A DNA stretch of 64,000 bases from Ephemerocybe angulata (lineage: Eukaryota; Basidiomycota; Agaricomycetes; Agaricales; Psathyrellaceae), in the NCBI GenBank assembly GCA_013368325.1, contig JAACJK010000003.1, positions 1 to 64,000 of the forward strand, in the 5' to 3' direction. The position numbers were made by a program, and so were the translations under genes. The number at the start of each line of letters is the position of its first letter. The stretch's first letter is position 1. Below, in pieces: positions 21,221 through 32,876 of this stretch. The notes under the pieces were generated by a model that was not told the origin of the DNA, did not search any database, and saw nothing but the letters and a program-made list of their open reading frames with translations.

Positions 21221-23434
21221 CTAGTGAGATGAAGATGCAGATGTGCTCAGATCCCATATCCTAATGGTGTCATCGTCAGAACCAGAGGCAAAACGCCTTC
21301 CATCCGGTGAAATTGAAACCGACCACACAGCGTAGCTGTGCCCTTTTGAAACAGTCAACAGCTTGCCTGTCGATGCGTCCCATACCCGTAACGTGCCGTC
21401 GTACGACCCAGAGACAACCTTCTTACCATCCGGCGAGATAGCAATTGCCGTACTGTCACCCGCATGCTCTAGGATCCTAACCAAGTTGCCTGTCGACGCA
21501 TCCCAGACATTCACCGTCTTGTCTGATAGCCCAGACACGATCCACGTTCCATCCATCGAAACAGCAACGGGCGAATTCAGACTGGCATGCCCTTGCAGCA
21601 CATTCCGCAAGCTGGCTGTTGTCGATGATGCATCCCATATCTTTATGGTGTGATCCCACGCCCCAAGTGCAAGCCACTTTCCATCCCTCGAGAATGCAGC
21701 TGGACTGATTCCTCCTGGGTGTCCCGCCAGGACGTGCATAGCGCCCGCCATCGCGTCCCATACCCGCACCGTTTGATCGGCGGTGGACCAAGAGCAAATC
21801 CGGGTCCCATTCCAGGAGCAAGCAACTACTTCAACAACACCCCTGTGCCCCAGAAACGTCCGCTTCATTTTTCCTGTTGTTGCATTCCATGTCCTCACCG
21901 TTTTATCCTGGGACCCGGAGACGATCCAAGAGCCGTCACCCGAGATCGCAACGCAGTGGCAACGGTCGCTGTGCCCCCACAGGACTTTTTGCATCTGGCC
22001 TGTTGACGCATCCCACACCCGTAGTGTGGCATCATAGGATGCAGAGATGATTTTCGTTCCATCCGGAGAGAACACTACGGACATAACACCCTCCTCATGT
22101 CCATGCAGTGGAGGGGGCGGTGGGGGAAGATCTCGTGGAGCGACAGGGCCTGGCTCAACACCAGCCGGAGAGATGGGGTCTTCAGCCACATCGCATTCAG
22201 GTAACGGAATAAGTTGTGGAAGCGAGGACTTCTTGAAGCTCGGCGCACGCTGTCCAAAAATGTCTTCAACACCCTTCCTCCATTCACGCTGGGCCGATTC
22301 TTCCTGAAGCTCGAGTCGTTGGAGCATGGCCGAGTGAAACTTGGACATCTCTTTGGACAGAGCGAGCGAGACCTGTGATAGAAAGAACGACTCGATGATC
22401 GGAGCCCAGTCCTTTGAATTGGCGACCATCTCGGGGTGGATAGCGTAGCCACCGAGACTGCCAAGGAAGACTGGGTTATTCCCAAGCGTTCCTTCCCACC
22501 CATCGTCCAGACCATCCCGCATAGCGTCAAGGGACGTAGATATAGATGCGTGGAGAGTTCGGAAGTTCTCCAGCTCTTTCGTGAACCATTTGGACTCCGG
22601 GACCAGCCAATCGCTCAACTCTCGCTCTTTCCATTGTGCGTTGCGCCTCAACTTCTCTAGCTCCGTGGCCGCCAGTTCCACCTTCTCGCATGCCCTCTGG
22701 TAATCGCTTTCGGTCGTCGCCATCCAGCTTTCCGTTTCTTGAGATTGGCCTGGGTCTGCTGGAGTCTCACCGCGAGCCGTTGACTCCTCCCCACTACCGC
22801 ACTCTTGCAGAGTCTGGCTCCCCGACAACTGAGGCCCGTCTATCTCTGCGGCAAGGGACCGCTCCTGCTCCTCAAACGTGTCTCTCTCGTTCCGAAGGCT
22901 GGCATATTCCTCCACCACCACGTCCACGTTTTCCAGTTCCTCTGTAAATCGGGCTTCTGCATTCTTGAGTTCGGCGGAAGCAGCTTCGAATTCTTGGCGG
23001 GTAACTTCACACTCGTGTGCGACGTCCAACGCCTCCATATCAAGCTCAGCAATCATCGCATGTATATGAGCTAAGAAACCGTCGATCGTGTTCAAGAGTC
23101 GTTGTCGTCGAGTGCGTGGAGTCCGAGAGTCATCTTTTGGACCCAGGGTAGAATCGTCGCTTTTGCGTCGCTTCCATCGTTTGGATCCACTGTGGAATCA
23201 TTACTGCCGTCCTTTGGACCAGGGATAGCTTCGCCGAGGGTCGTCTGAGCGCCTTTCTCTTGAATGAGGAGTGCATATTTGGCCGCTAGGTCATCCCGTT
23301 CCTTCGTCACAGACGCCAACCTCTCCTCCAAAGAGGGTTCCGAAGCCAAACTTATTACTTCTGGTCAGTAAGGTACGAGTGAGGCTCATAAAAGACGCCT
23401 ACGGTATCACTTTCTCCTTGGAATATCTGGACAT
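21221..23434 (-). pseudogene. Coiled-coil-WD40 protein, paralogue a (no GTPase domain; frameshifts)
   Basis: Exon 1 (23434-23403) encodes MSRYSKEKVIP and is joined by a GT-AG intron to exon 2 at 23350 (LASEPSLEERLASVTKERDD). The coiled coil runs to about 22190, then a proline-rich linker ([10 protein letters not shown]) and seven WD40 repeats, one propeller, ending at TAA 21221. A one-base loss in an AAAA run near 23157 breaks the coiled coil; two more indels near 22805 and 22735 put about 30 residues out of frame. The GTPase domain of paralogues f and g is absent. The frame breaks could be decay or sequencing error. Confidence 0.8.
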
Positions 23435-23491
23435 CGATCTGGGTCGTCAGGGGAGAACCTAAGAGTCATTCTAACCTTGAAAGTGAATAGA

Positions 23492-23509
23492 CGCCTCGCG
23501 GATAGCCGG
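23492..23509 (-). promoter_or_regulatory. Family promoter motif upstream of paralogue a
   Basis: The complement of CGCCTCGCGGATAGCCGG, a diverged copy of the GCGGTTATCTGCGGGGCG motif. It lies 58-75 bp upstream of the ATG, like the copies before b, c, e, f and g. Further upstream is the paired CTCGTCACA-type motif also shared by the family. Confidence 0.5.
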
Positions 23510-23789
23510 ATTCTCTAATCGACCATCGTTATCGATCGGCAACAAGCGCAGCTGAGCATTGCTGAACGCCGAGAATACAGAATGAATCTGTGTGACGAGT
23601 TGTGACGGGGTTGAAACGAGGCGACCAGATTCAGACATTCGGCCAGATTGTAGCCCTTGCTCAAACGCTCAGAAGCGACTTGCTTGCAACATTCTGGCCA
23701 GTTCCACTAGTCCTAAGTACGGCGGCATCAGTCTATTGTCCTTTCACCTGAGGTCCGGTGTAGAATCGTGGAGTGTCGCAAGGCAAGTA

Positions 23790-23910
23790 CAGTCGTAAGG
23801 ATAATGCAGGCGTCGTCTTGGCTGTCTTTGTTGCAAGAGTGTTACGACGCACTTGGAAGCGGCCCCGAGGAGGCTGACTAAGCGCCAAAGGCGCCGACAA
23901 ATACACCCCC
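23790..23910. repeat. Shared intergenic module next to paralogue a
   Basis: GCAGGCGTCGTCTTGGCTGT and a GCGGCCCCGAGGAGGCTGAC segment recur in diverged form near 32575-32690, 37240-37390 and 48840-48960. It lies outside the coding units; its origin is unknown, possibly a MITE remnant. Confidence 0.5.
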
Positions 23911-23984
23911 ACACAGGCACCCCGAACCGCTACCTTCGTCATTCGACCCTTCCAACCTATCCAACCACCATGCCCTGGCCAACC

Positions 23985-24359
23985 GGATGACCTGAAGTGC
24001 ACGCACCGAAATCTGGCGGCTTCGGCCCCGGCCTCAGCCCCCTCGTCGACTTCTAGCTCCAGGGCGCCGCTACCCAGCTTTGACCCAGCGCGTCACCGGC
24101 CTCAAGCTTCAAGGGCCGCTTCTTCAACGCCGGTAGGGAGAGCGGAAAGCCCCTCGTTGCGTTGATCGTTACGCTGTTCGGGATTGGATACACCATGCAC
24201 TTGAGTGAGTCTTGTTTTCTCTCGTTTTCTGTATGTTTTGTTTGTGTTTGGGGTGTGTTGCTTTCGAAGGAAGGGAGGGATTGGAGTGTTCTGGGAGGTT
24301 GTTGAAGGGAACGTGAACTGATTGGCGTTGTAGAGCACCACAAGAACCACCAGCACTAG
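23985..24359 (+). pseudogene. atp17: ATP synthase subunit f pseudogene
   Basis: Pieces of the small mitochondrial F1Fo-ATP synthase subunit f can be read in order: APKSGGFGPGLSPLVDFY, then ALTQRVTGLK, GRFFNAGRESGKPLVALIVT and the membrane segment LFGIGYTMHL. A GT-AG intron (24205-24333) precedes the last exon, KHHKNHQH and a stop, the typical C-terminus of fungal subunit f. Frames differ: an in-frame stop follows VDF, and CTTCAAG looks duplicated near 24108. It therefore appears non-functional, presumably a duplicate. Confidence 0.6.
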
Positions 24360-25689
24360 AGAACGTCAGCTACCTAGGCACACCATCCAGATAGTCCAGT
24401 CGAGTTGAAGATGATTGCAATAGACTATACCACTCTTTAACCAGCCCAATCCCAAAATTCTTTCGTCAAGTTACTTCGAAAAAGTTGAAAACGTTAGCAT
24501 CTGGGGATCCCGGAGGAAGTGGTGGCTGCGTACACGGTCTCCTGGAGTGCCTGGGTGTCTGAATGATATGTACCCCGCTGGCTACGTCCTTTAAAGGGTG
24601 CGCTCGTAGTTTTCGTGGGTCGGGCGAGTCACCGAAGCTCACTTTTGTTTCTTACCTTACACTGGCCGGGCCCTCGTGCTGCGGGGCGCTGCCAGTTCAG
24701 TTGGGTGTTGTTCCTCTCGTTCGTGTCGTATCATGGTCTTTCTGGCTGGGTCAGCTAGCCGACTAGCGGTGCTTGCGATTGTCGAATCGCGCGCCCAGTT
24801 GCACAGTGACGTTTCTCTATTTTCCGTCCTTTCGTTCGTTTCAGGGACACTCGAAGCCCCGGCATATCACAGAGACAGATGTTATCTTCTCTATGAATCG
24901 CTTGGGTACGGATGGTTGTTCATTTCAGCCAAAGTTGCCCGGTTCGAATTCATGTTAAGGGAATCTGGCTCTGTTTTTTGTGCGGGTGTATGGTGGACTG
25001 TGGAGGAGGTGTGCTGCCTGACTGTCCTTTCACGATACCGCCTCGATAAGCTTCGCTTACACCCATCGTGCATGTGCATGGGACACCTACCTACCTGCAG
25101 CCGCTACGTCGTACGCGGCAAGCCGCCTCCACAGCCGGCGGGGCAGGCTATGGTGCGGTTTGCCCAGCTGGCCATGAATGCCCTTTGATTCGTGCGCTTG
25201 GAGGTGTCGCCTTGGCTCTATGAAGCTCGAAGGCCCCCTTTGATTTGAGCGAGTCAGCTTCTCTCTCAAGCTTCTCTCGATGTTATCGTTATCTTTCGAC
25301 CGTTACCCCGAGGTTTCAAGTTGGTTGGTTCTCCACGGACCCGCTTGGGCCTCTCTTGCTTTAGTCTGCAGGGCGGTGACAGATCGGTTGGTTCGGAATC
25401 CTCTCTTCCTTTCTTTCATTCCGTGCAGCTACCTTTTTATTCTGCGGGGGTTTCCAGGGCGTTTCCCTGCTTTCTTGCCGGGTTCCAGACCATGTCGGGC
25501 GCCGTGTTCGCGTTGGGCTTAGCCGGTAACCTCATGCTGCTCTGTGGGTGAGGTTGTTCTTTATCTTCAATGGTGCTTGGGATGTCGGCGAGTTGCGTGC
25601 CCAGTGGCGCGTACTGGTGATATCTGGTGCTGCTCATCCTGTCGTTGCATAAGCTGAGACAGGCAGCTGTCGGGTTGTCTCAGAATTGC
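24360..25689. other. Unassigned intergenic region
   Basis: Several medium-length frames occur on the plus strand, the longest at 24676-25188, but composition is irregular and no domain is recognised. I see no supported gene. Confidence 0.45.
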
Positions 25690-26287
25690 TTTTCATTTCT
25701 ACGGGGAAGGATGCATCATGCGCCGTTCTCTGTTCTTTTTGTGCAGAAATATGGCGTAGGATTCCGAGGTGGGGTGACCGTCCTCGCACTGTACCACATC
25801 GCGGGGTGTTCTCTTAGGGAGATGGTGTTCCTCACATTCTCTCCTTTGACTTTGTCCACACCCACCACCATGGGCCACCGACCTACAACCGCTGCGGCCG
25901 CACGTGCCAAGCCGCCTTCAGAGCTTCCAAAAGCACGTCCCTCCCTATGAATCCATGTATAATGGCGAAGAGAATGAATAACGGCGCATTACTTCCAACT
26001 GGTGTGTACAATTTAACGCTCTTCGGGTTTCTGCAGCCTAATTCTTCCTCCGCACAGGCTCGGTCTTCCCCGCCTTCTCCGCACACGCTTTCTGCCATAT
26101 GATCGTGGGCTTCCCTGAGAGATCCACACATGGCGTGCATACTCGATCGAGTCATCAGTCGTTTGGTATATAGGTGGGGACACTATGCTAACGGCTTCTC
26201 GTCCATTCCGATGATGATCAGGGGGCGTATACATCCACCCTCGGTGGACGGAGACGCTGATATTCAATCTTCTGGCCACCGCCTAAA
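25690..26287 (+). pseudogene. rce1: Decayed CAAX protease (Rce1-like) copy
   Basis: Residual similarity to the copy at 32877-34217: LALYHIAGCS followed by VFLTFSPLTL matches LAPYHLAGCS and VFLTPSPSGL, and LFLRTGS...SAHAFC-like and PRWTET-like sequence follows in other frames. The EExxxR catalytic motif is not readable. The 3' flank also matches the flank of the other copy up to the TTTGGGCGCTTATTTT motif, so this is the remains of a larger duplicated segment. Confidence 0.6.
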
Positions 26288-26567
26288 CGTGCGGTAGCTT
26301 CTTTGCTAGATTGTATTATATGTAAGTATCTGGATCTCACATGCCCTCGACTTTTAATCCAGGTCCATGGAATAAGACAGTGTTTGCCTGTCATAGGTCG
26401 CGAGACCTTCATGATCGTTTGGGCGCTTATTTTCATTTTACGGTCAGTATCCTGAAAATTGAACCGTGACCAGGAAGATGGGGATTATGAAGCGTACATT
26501 GGTGATTGAATGAGGAGTCGGGGTCGCCACTGGTACTACTAGTCGCTAAGGTAAAGTGTCGGTCGTA

Positions 26568-28747
26568 CTAGTAGTGGGCTGAAGACGCAGGTGCGCTCAG
26601 ATCCCATATCCGAATTGTCTTATCGACCGACCCAGATGCCACACGCTTTCCATCGGGTGAGAAGGCGACCGAACAGACAGCATCGCTGTGCCCCTCCAGG
26701 ACACTCTCAAGCTTGCCTGTCAATGCGTCCCACACCCGTGCCGTGTTGTCGTACGACCCAGAGACAACTTTTTTTCCGTCCGGCGAGATAGCAATCGACG
26801 TAACGATATCCATATCCCCCTCCAGGCACTTTAGCATGGTGCCTGTCGACACATCCCAGACCCTCGCCGTGCCATCGCATGACCCAGACACGATCCGTGT
26901 TCCATCCATTGAAAAAGCAACGGACCAAACCTCACTACTGTGCCCTTGCAACACCTTCTGTAGCTTGCATGTCGTCGAGGATGCATCCCATACACGTATC
27001 AGCGCATCCGACGCCCCAGATACAATCCGCTTTCCATCCCTCGAGAATGCCACTGATCTCACTGCCGCGAGGTGCCCCTCCAAGATGCTCTGCACCACGC
27101 CCGTCGACGCCTGCCATACCCTCACCGTCTTGTCCATTGACCCCGAGCAAATCCGTGACCCATCCCAAGAGAAAGCAACTGCCATGACATAGCCATCGTG
27201 GCCCGCGAGCACCCGGTGTGCCTTTCCTGCTATGGCGTCCCATGTCCTCACTGTTTTGTCCTCGGACCCAGAGACGATCCAAGATCCGTCACCCGAGATC
27301 GCAACGGACGAGCACCAGTCACTGTGCCCCTCCAAGATACTCCGCACATTGCCTGTTGATGCATCCCACACTCGCACCGTTTTATCGGCCGACCCAGAGA
27401 TAATCTTTGATCCATCTCCGGAGAATACGACGGACGTAACAGGCCAGGTATGCCCCCGTAATGGAGGAGGGGGTGGCGGGAGATCTGGTAGTGGAGCACC
27501 CCCACCGGGTTCTTCAGATGGCGAGACAGGGTCTTCATGCACATCGCCGTCCGGTCCTTCAGCCAACGGAATGAGTTGCGGCAACGAAGACTGCTTGAAA
27601 CTCGGTGCGCGCTGTCCAAAGATGGCTTCAACACCCTTCTTCCATTCACGCTGGGCTGATTCTTCCTGAAGCTTGAGTCGCTGGAGCACGGCCGAGTGGA
27701 GCTTGCTCATCTCTTTAGACAGAGCGAGCGAGGCCTGCGATAGATAGAACGATTCGATGACCGGAGCCCAGTCCCTAGTATGTGCGACCATCTCCGTGTC
27801 GGAATGGACGGCGTAGCCGGCAAGACCTTCGAGGAACACTGCGTTTTTGCTGAGCTTCCCTCCCCATTCGTCCTCCAGCCCATCCCGCATCACGTCAAGG
27901 GACGCAGATATGGAAGCTTGGAGAGCTCTGAAATTCTCCAGCTCTTTCGTGAACCATTCGGACTCGGGAACTAGCCAATCGCTCAACTCTCGCTCTTTTC
28001 CTTGCGCGTTGCGCCTCAACTTCTCTATCTCCGTCGCCGCCAGCTCCACCTTCTCGCATCCCCTCTGATAATCGCTTTCGGTCGTCTCCATCCAGCCTTC
28101 CGTTTCCTTGAGGTTCGCCTGCGCTTGCTTGAGTCTCACCGCGAGCCGTTGTCTCTTCCCCACTACCACGCTTTGGGCCCCCGACAACTTTGGCCCGTCT
28201 AACTCTGCGGTAAGAGATCGCTCCTGCTCCTCAAACGTGTCTCTCTCGTTCCGAAGTCTGTTGTATTCCTCCACCAGCGCGTTCACGTTCTCCAGTTCCT
28301 CTGCAAATCGGCTTTCGGCATCTTTGAGTTCAGTGGAAGCAGCTTCGAATTCCTGGCGTTTGGCTTTACACTCATGCGAGACGTCCAACGCCTCCCTTTC
28401 GAGCCCAGTGATCATCGCAAGTACCTGAGCTGAAAAACCATCGATCGTGTCCACGAGTCGTTGTCGTCGAGTGCGAGGGGTACGGAAGACGTCCTCGGAG
28501 TCCAAGGTCGAATCGTCCCGGGCGTCCTTTGGACCAAGAATAGCTTCGCTAAGGGTCTTCGGAGCTCCCTTCTCTTGAAGGAGGAGTGCGTACTTGGCAG
28601 CTAGGTCGTCCCGTTCCTTCGTCACAGCCGCCAGCTTCTCCTCCAAGGTGGGCTCCGAAGCCACACTTGTTGCACTTAATCAGTCAGGTATGCGTGGGTT
28701 ACACGAAAGCCCACCTACCCTAATTCCTCCTCGGAATCTCTGGACAT
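26568..28747 (-). CDS. Coiled-coil-WD40 protein, paralogue b (GTPase domain lost)
   Basis: Exon 1 (28747-28719) encodes MSRDSEEELG; a 53-bp intron (GTAGGT...AACAAG) joins it in frame to exon 2 (28665-26568), giving 708 residues without interruption. Residues about 10-390 form a long charged coiled coil (EEKLAAVTKERDDLAAKYAL at its start), then a PPPPPP linker and seven WD40 repeats with the pattern DGxxIVSGSxDxTVRVWDASTG. Exon 1 and the coiled coil match f and g, but the GTPase exons between them are missing. A propeller plus coiled coil suggests a scaffold or sensor; the function is inferred only from architecture. Confidence 0.85.
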
Positions 28748-28804
28748 TAGTTTGGGTAGTGAAGGGAGGGCTCAAGAGACGTTCTGAACGTTCAAGTCAA
28801 GAAG

Positions 28805-28822
28805 CGCCCCGCAGATAACCGC
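28805..28822 (-). promoter_or_regulatory. Family promoter motif upstream of paralogue b
   Basis: GCGGTTATCTGCGGGGCG on the minus strand, 58-75 bp before the ATG. CTCGTCACA and a CGATAACGATAAT stretch lie further upstream, as in paralogue g. Confidence 0.6.
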
Positions 28823-29105
28823 ATTCAACTCTAAACGATTATCGTTATCGATGACGATAAGCGCCGAGCGTGAACGCGCGAATTATTACATGTGACGAGA
28901 TGTCAGAATCAGTCAGCTCATTGCGCGTCCTGCTTGTAACGTTATAACCAGCTCTGGCGGTTGTAGACCTGGTCCTTCATATTCACTGGCATATATAGTC
29001 CCACCACCCTCACGCTTCGCTTGCCCCATGTCCGAAATTAGCGCCCAAAGAGCGCCGTGCATTGGCCATATGGTGGGCGACCCGCCGCCATTGGAAGGAG
29101 ATTGA

Positions 29106-29132
29106 ATATATATATATATATATATGTGTGTA
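29106..29132. repeat. TA microsatellite
   Basis: About ten TA units grading into TG units, just outside unit b. The rest of 29133-29342 shows nothing recognisable. Confidence 0.9.
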
Positions 29133-29342
29133 TTGATACTTCGCAGTAAGAACCCAAGGGTGCTGGAGGTCTTCATTGAGGATGTAGGGTACTAGATAAG
29201 TATGCCATATGCCGAACCTTCTGGCGATGCGTTAATTAGAATAAAGACGAAACAAGGACATGGTAGGGGTATATAGTTACTGTATTCACCGAAAGATGAA
29301 GTCGATGGCTCCTGCATAACCGAGCTAAGCTTAATGAGATGG

Positions 29343-31954
29343 TTATGTAGGTGCGCTCACGTCCCATATCCTAATGGTGTTATCGAAAGCACCAGAGGCA
29401 AGGCGTCTTCCATCTGGTGAGAATGCAACCGACCAAACAGTGCCGTTATGCCCCTCCAGGACACTCTGCTGCTTGCCTGTCGATACGTCCCACACCCGCA
29501 CCGTCTTGTCATACAACCCAAAGACAACAAGACTGCCATCCGGTGAGATGGCAGTTGACCCAACGATGCCGGCATACGCCTCCAGGATCCTCACCATGCT
29601 GCCTGTCGACGCATCCCAGACCCTCATTGTGTGGTCTGCTGACCCAGATACGATACGTGTTGCGTCCATTGAAAAAGCAACAGACATAATCCCGTTGGTA
29701 TGACCTCGCAGCACCTTCTGCAGGCCGCATATCGTCGATGATGAATCCCATACTATGATCCTCCCATCCCAGCATCCAGATACAATCCTCATTCTATCCC
29801 TTGAGAATGCAACCGATCTGATTCCTTTGGAATGCCCCTCCAGGACGCTCTGCACCACGCCGGTCGACGCGTCCCACACCCTCACCGTCTTGTCCTCCGA
29901 CCCCGAGCAAACCCGCGACCCATCCCAAGAGAAAGCAACTGCTGTGACACGGCCATCATGCCCCGCGAGCACCCGATGCGCTTTTCCTGCAACCGCATCC
30001 CATATCCTCACTGTTCTGTCCTCGGACCCAGAGACGATCCAAGACCCATCGCTCGAGATTGCAACGGACGTGCAAACACTACTGTGCCCCGTAAGGACAC
30101 TCTGCACTTTGCCTGTTGACGCATCCCACACTCGCACCGTGTTATCCAGCGACCCAGAGATGATCTTTGATCCATCCCAAGAAAATACGACAGACATAAC
30201 ACCACAGGAATGTCCCTTCAGGAGAAGAGGAGGAGGAGGGGAGAGATCTTGTGATACACCGGCACTGGGCTCTTTAGACAGCGTGAGGGGATCTTCCAGT
30301 ACATCAGTTGTGGGTTTTTCAGCCAACGGAATGAGTTGCGGGAGCTTGAAGGACTTCTGGAAACTAGGCGCGCGCTGTTCGAAGATGGCCTCCACACCCT
30401 TCCTCCATTCACGCTGAGCTGATTCTTCCTGAATCTTGAGTCGCTGGAGCACGGCTGAGTGGAACTTAGACATCTCCTTTGACAGACCGAGCGAGACCTG
30501 CGATAGAAAGAGTGACTCGATGACCGGAGCCCAGTCTTTTGAATGGGTGACCATCTCGGGGTGGACGGTGTAGCCTCCGAGACCTTCAAGGAACACTGCG
30601 TTGTCGCCGAGCTTCCCTTCCCACCCATCCTCCAGCCCGCCCCGCATCGCGTCAAGGGAAGCAAAAATGGAACTCTGAAGAGTTCGGAAGTTCTCCAGCT
30701 CCTTCGTAAACCATTCGCATTCGGGGGACAGCCATTCGCCCAACTCCCTCTCCTTCCGTTGCACGATGCTCTTCGGCTTCTCTATCTCCGCCGCTGCCCG
30801 GTCCACGTCTTCACATCCTTTCTGGTAGTCTTCCTCAATTATTGCCATCAAGCCCTCCGCGTCTTTGAGGTGCGCCTGTGCCTTTTTGAGTCTCCAGCCG
30901 AGTCGTCGCTTCTTCCTCGGCGAGTGGGGCGCGTCTAGCTCTGCGGTAAGAGACTCCTCCTCCTCCTCAAACGCGACCTTCTCCCGCCGAAGTCTGGTAT
31001 ATTCTTCCACCAGCTCGTTCACGTTCTCCAGCTCCTTTTCGAATCGGCCTTCAGCAGCCTTGAGTTCGGCGGAATCAGCTTCGAGCTCCAGGCGAGTCGC
31101 TTCACACTCGTGCGAGACGTCCAATGCCTCCCTGTCGAGCTCGGCAACTGTCGCAATTATTTGAGCCGAGAAACCGCTGATCGTGTCCAGGAGTCGTTGT
31201 CGTCGATTGCGCAGGGTACGGGTATCCTCGTTTGAGCCGATAGTGGAATCGCGACGGCCGTCCTCTAGAAGGGCAGCTTCGCCAACGGGGGTGACAGCTC
31301 CTTTCTCCTGGAGCAAGAGTTCGTACTTGGCAGCAAGTTCGTCTCGTTCCTTCGTCATCTGCTCTAACTTCCCCTCCAATGTCTCGAAAGTGTGTGGGGC
31401 CCGGTCTTTGAATTCGTCCGATCCAATCACTTTGTCGCTTGCTTCTTGGAAGAAGAGAACGTGGGTAACGGACATGGACCTGGCGATTCGCCACGTTCAA
31501 TAGCTATTGCCCACGCATAAAGACATTACTCACCCCTTTACAGCAAGGTGCTCCTCCAACATTTGAAGAATTTCCTCTGTCTCCTTTCCGCGGCGGCCTT
31601 CCGGCTGATAGCCATCGAGTCCGGGAGTGTCGAGGAACGTCAAGACCCGCCCATCCGCCAGAGGAACACTCAGGTACTCCACGATGCCCATCGTAGGGGT
31701 CCCTTCCGCTGCAGAAGGGATATGTGTCGCATTCCCAGCCACATCGCAAACAGTCCTGATAAACTGAATGATCTCGCCGTTATCAAGGCAGCCATCCTGC
31801 GAATACTACACTGCAAGGAATAACGCACAGACGTTTTGCCGGAATCAACTTTGCCTATAACGCTGTGTCCATTTCGTGTCAGTCAGCTTTTTGTCTTCCT
31901 GATGAACATAGAGGCCACCTACGCTATCACTTGCTGCTTCAAGTCTCTGAACAT
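29343..31954 (-). CDS. Partial GTPase-coiled-coil-WD40 protein, paralogue e
   Basis: Four exons: 31954-31923 (MFRDLKQQVIA), 31862-31829 (P-loop VIGKVDSGKTS), 31763-31534 and 31479-29343. All phases match and give 810 residues. The G3 motif LTFLDTPGLDGY is present, but shortly after VTHVLFF the sequence jumps in frame to the start of the coiled coil (TLEGKLEQMTKERDE), so the G4 region (TTHWD in f and g) and the rest of the GTPase fold are deleted. A coiled coil and seven WD40 repeats follow. GTP hydrolysis is unlikely; the frame has nevertheless stayed open. Confidence 0.85.
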
Positions 31955-32026
31955 CGCTCTGGATCGTCAGGGAAGTTGAGGTCAAGATCCATTCCAAGTC
32001 GATTCTAACCATGCGAGTGATTCAAT

Positions 32027-32043
32027 CACCCCGCAGATAACCG
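32027..32043 (-). promoter_or_regulatory. Family promoter motif upstream of paralogue e
   Basis: CGGTTATCTGCGGGGTG on the minus strand, 73-89 bp before the ATG, with tandem CTCGTCACA-like motifs near 32120-32150. Confidence 0.6.
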
Positions 32044-32310
32044 TAAGTTGTAATCGATTATCGCTATCGATTGACAACATGCGCTGAGAGAGAACGCCGA
32101 GGATGCAGAAAGAATCCGTGTGACGAGTTGTGACGAGGCTGAAACGAGGCTTCAATTTTCAATGAAAACCTTCTTCGCAGGTTCCGGCCCCCAAATACTA
32201 GTAGGTAAGTATGCCGCCACAAGTTCTAGCTATATTGGCCGTAAGCCCGTGCTTCGTATCCACTGGCCCATTCTCCCTTGCCCCAGTGTTCCTCTTACCC
32301 GATGTCCATG

Positions 32311-32322
32311 AAATTAGCGCCC
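32311..32322 (-). repeat. Terminal motif on the 5' side of paralogue e
   Basis: AAATTAGCGCCC, the inverted form of the unit-end motif. Its partner on the 3' side of gene e (near 29200-29340) was not found, so this unit is bracketed on one side only. Confidence 0.5.
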
Positions 32323-32876
32323 ACTCTAAGATGAAGGCTGGGCATTGGCCCTAGGCCAGAGGGCCGGGACCCAGACGGAGGAGAATAAAGGTGTATTCTT
32401 GCATTAGTTCTTCGACTTTCTTCGACGAGCACAAGGGTGCCAATGGTCTGCATCGAGGAGGGTCAGAACAAGGGCGGCATCGCCTGGGCGTTTAAGTTGT
32501 GTCGATTGCTTTCATTTTCCTAATACCTGAGACCCACTTGAAAGTGTTCCAAGGCTAATCTAGTCGCAAGACCGCCTGCTATAGGCCGTGTCTTGGCTGT
32601 CGTCGTTGTAGGATCATGGTGGGGTGGTGGTGGTGGTGGTGGTGGTGGTGGTGGTCAGTGGTCGACCGGAGCGCGGAAACTGCCCCGCGAACAACCGCGT
32701 CAAACACGTACACATGCAGTTTAACCGCATGACAGACCGTTTGCACTTTAAGCTTTAATCTACTACCTTACTACTACCTTACGTTCGCGCCATAAATCTG
32801 AGCTTCACGCGCACGGGCATTTCTAAGGTGGTAAGTGTCCTTTGTTGGGAATCGAGCGCACAAACTCGCACCAAGC
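32323..32876. repeat. Shared intergenic module with a GGT microsatellite
   Basis: CTGGGCATTGGCC, then GTCTTGGCTGTCGTCGTTG and GGTCGACCGG resemble the modules near 23790, 37230 and 48720. A pure (GGT)n run fills 32622-32655. No gene is seen. Confidence 0.55.

Larger units (their letters stand above)
26418..29049. repeat. Unit b bracketed by inverted terminal motifs
   Basis: TTTGGGCGCTTATTTT at 26418-26433 and AAATTAGCGCCCAAA at 29035-29049 are near-perfect inverted copies and enclose exactly one gene (paralogue b) with its promoter. No target duplication is apparent outside them. The unit may be a mobile cassette, or the motifs may be recombination hot spots. Confidence 0.5.

Noticed and set aside
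24676..25188. A 170-codon reading frame as a gene
   Set aside because: No domain, irregular composition, no supporting start context and overlap with other equally poor frames.
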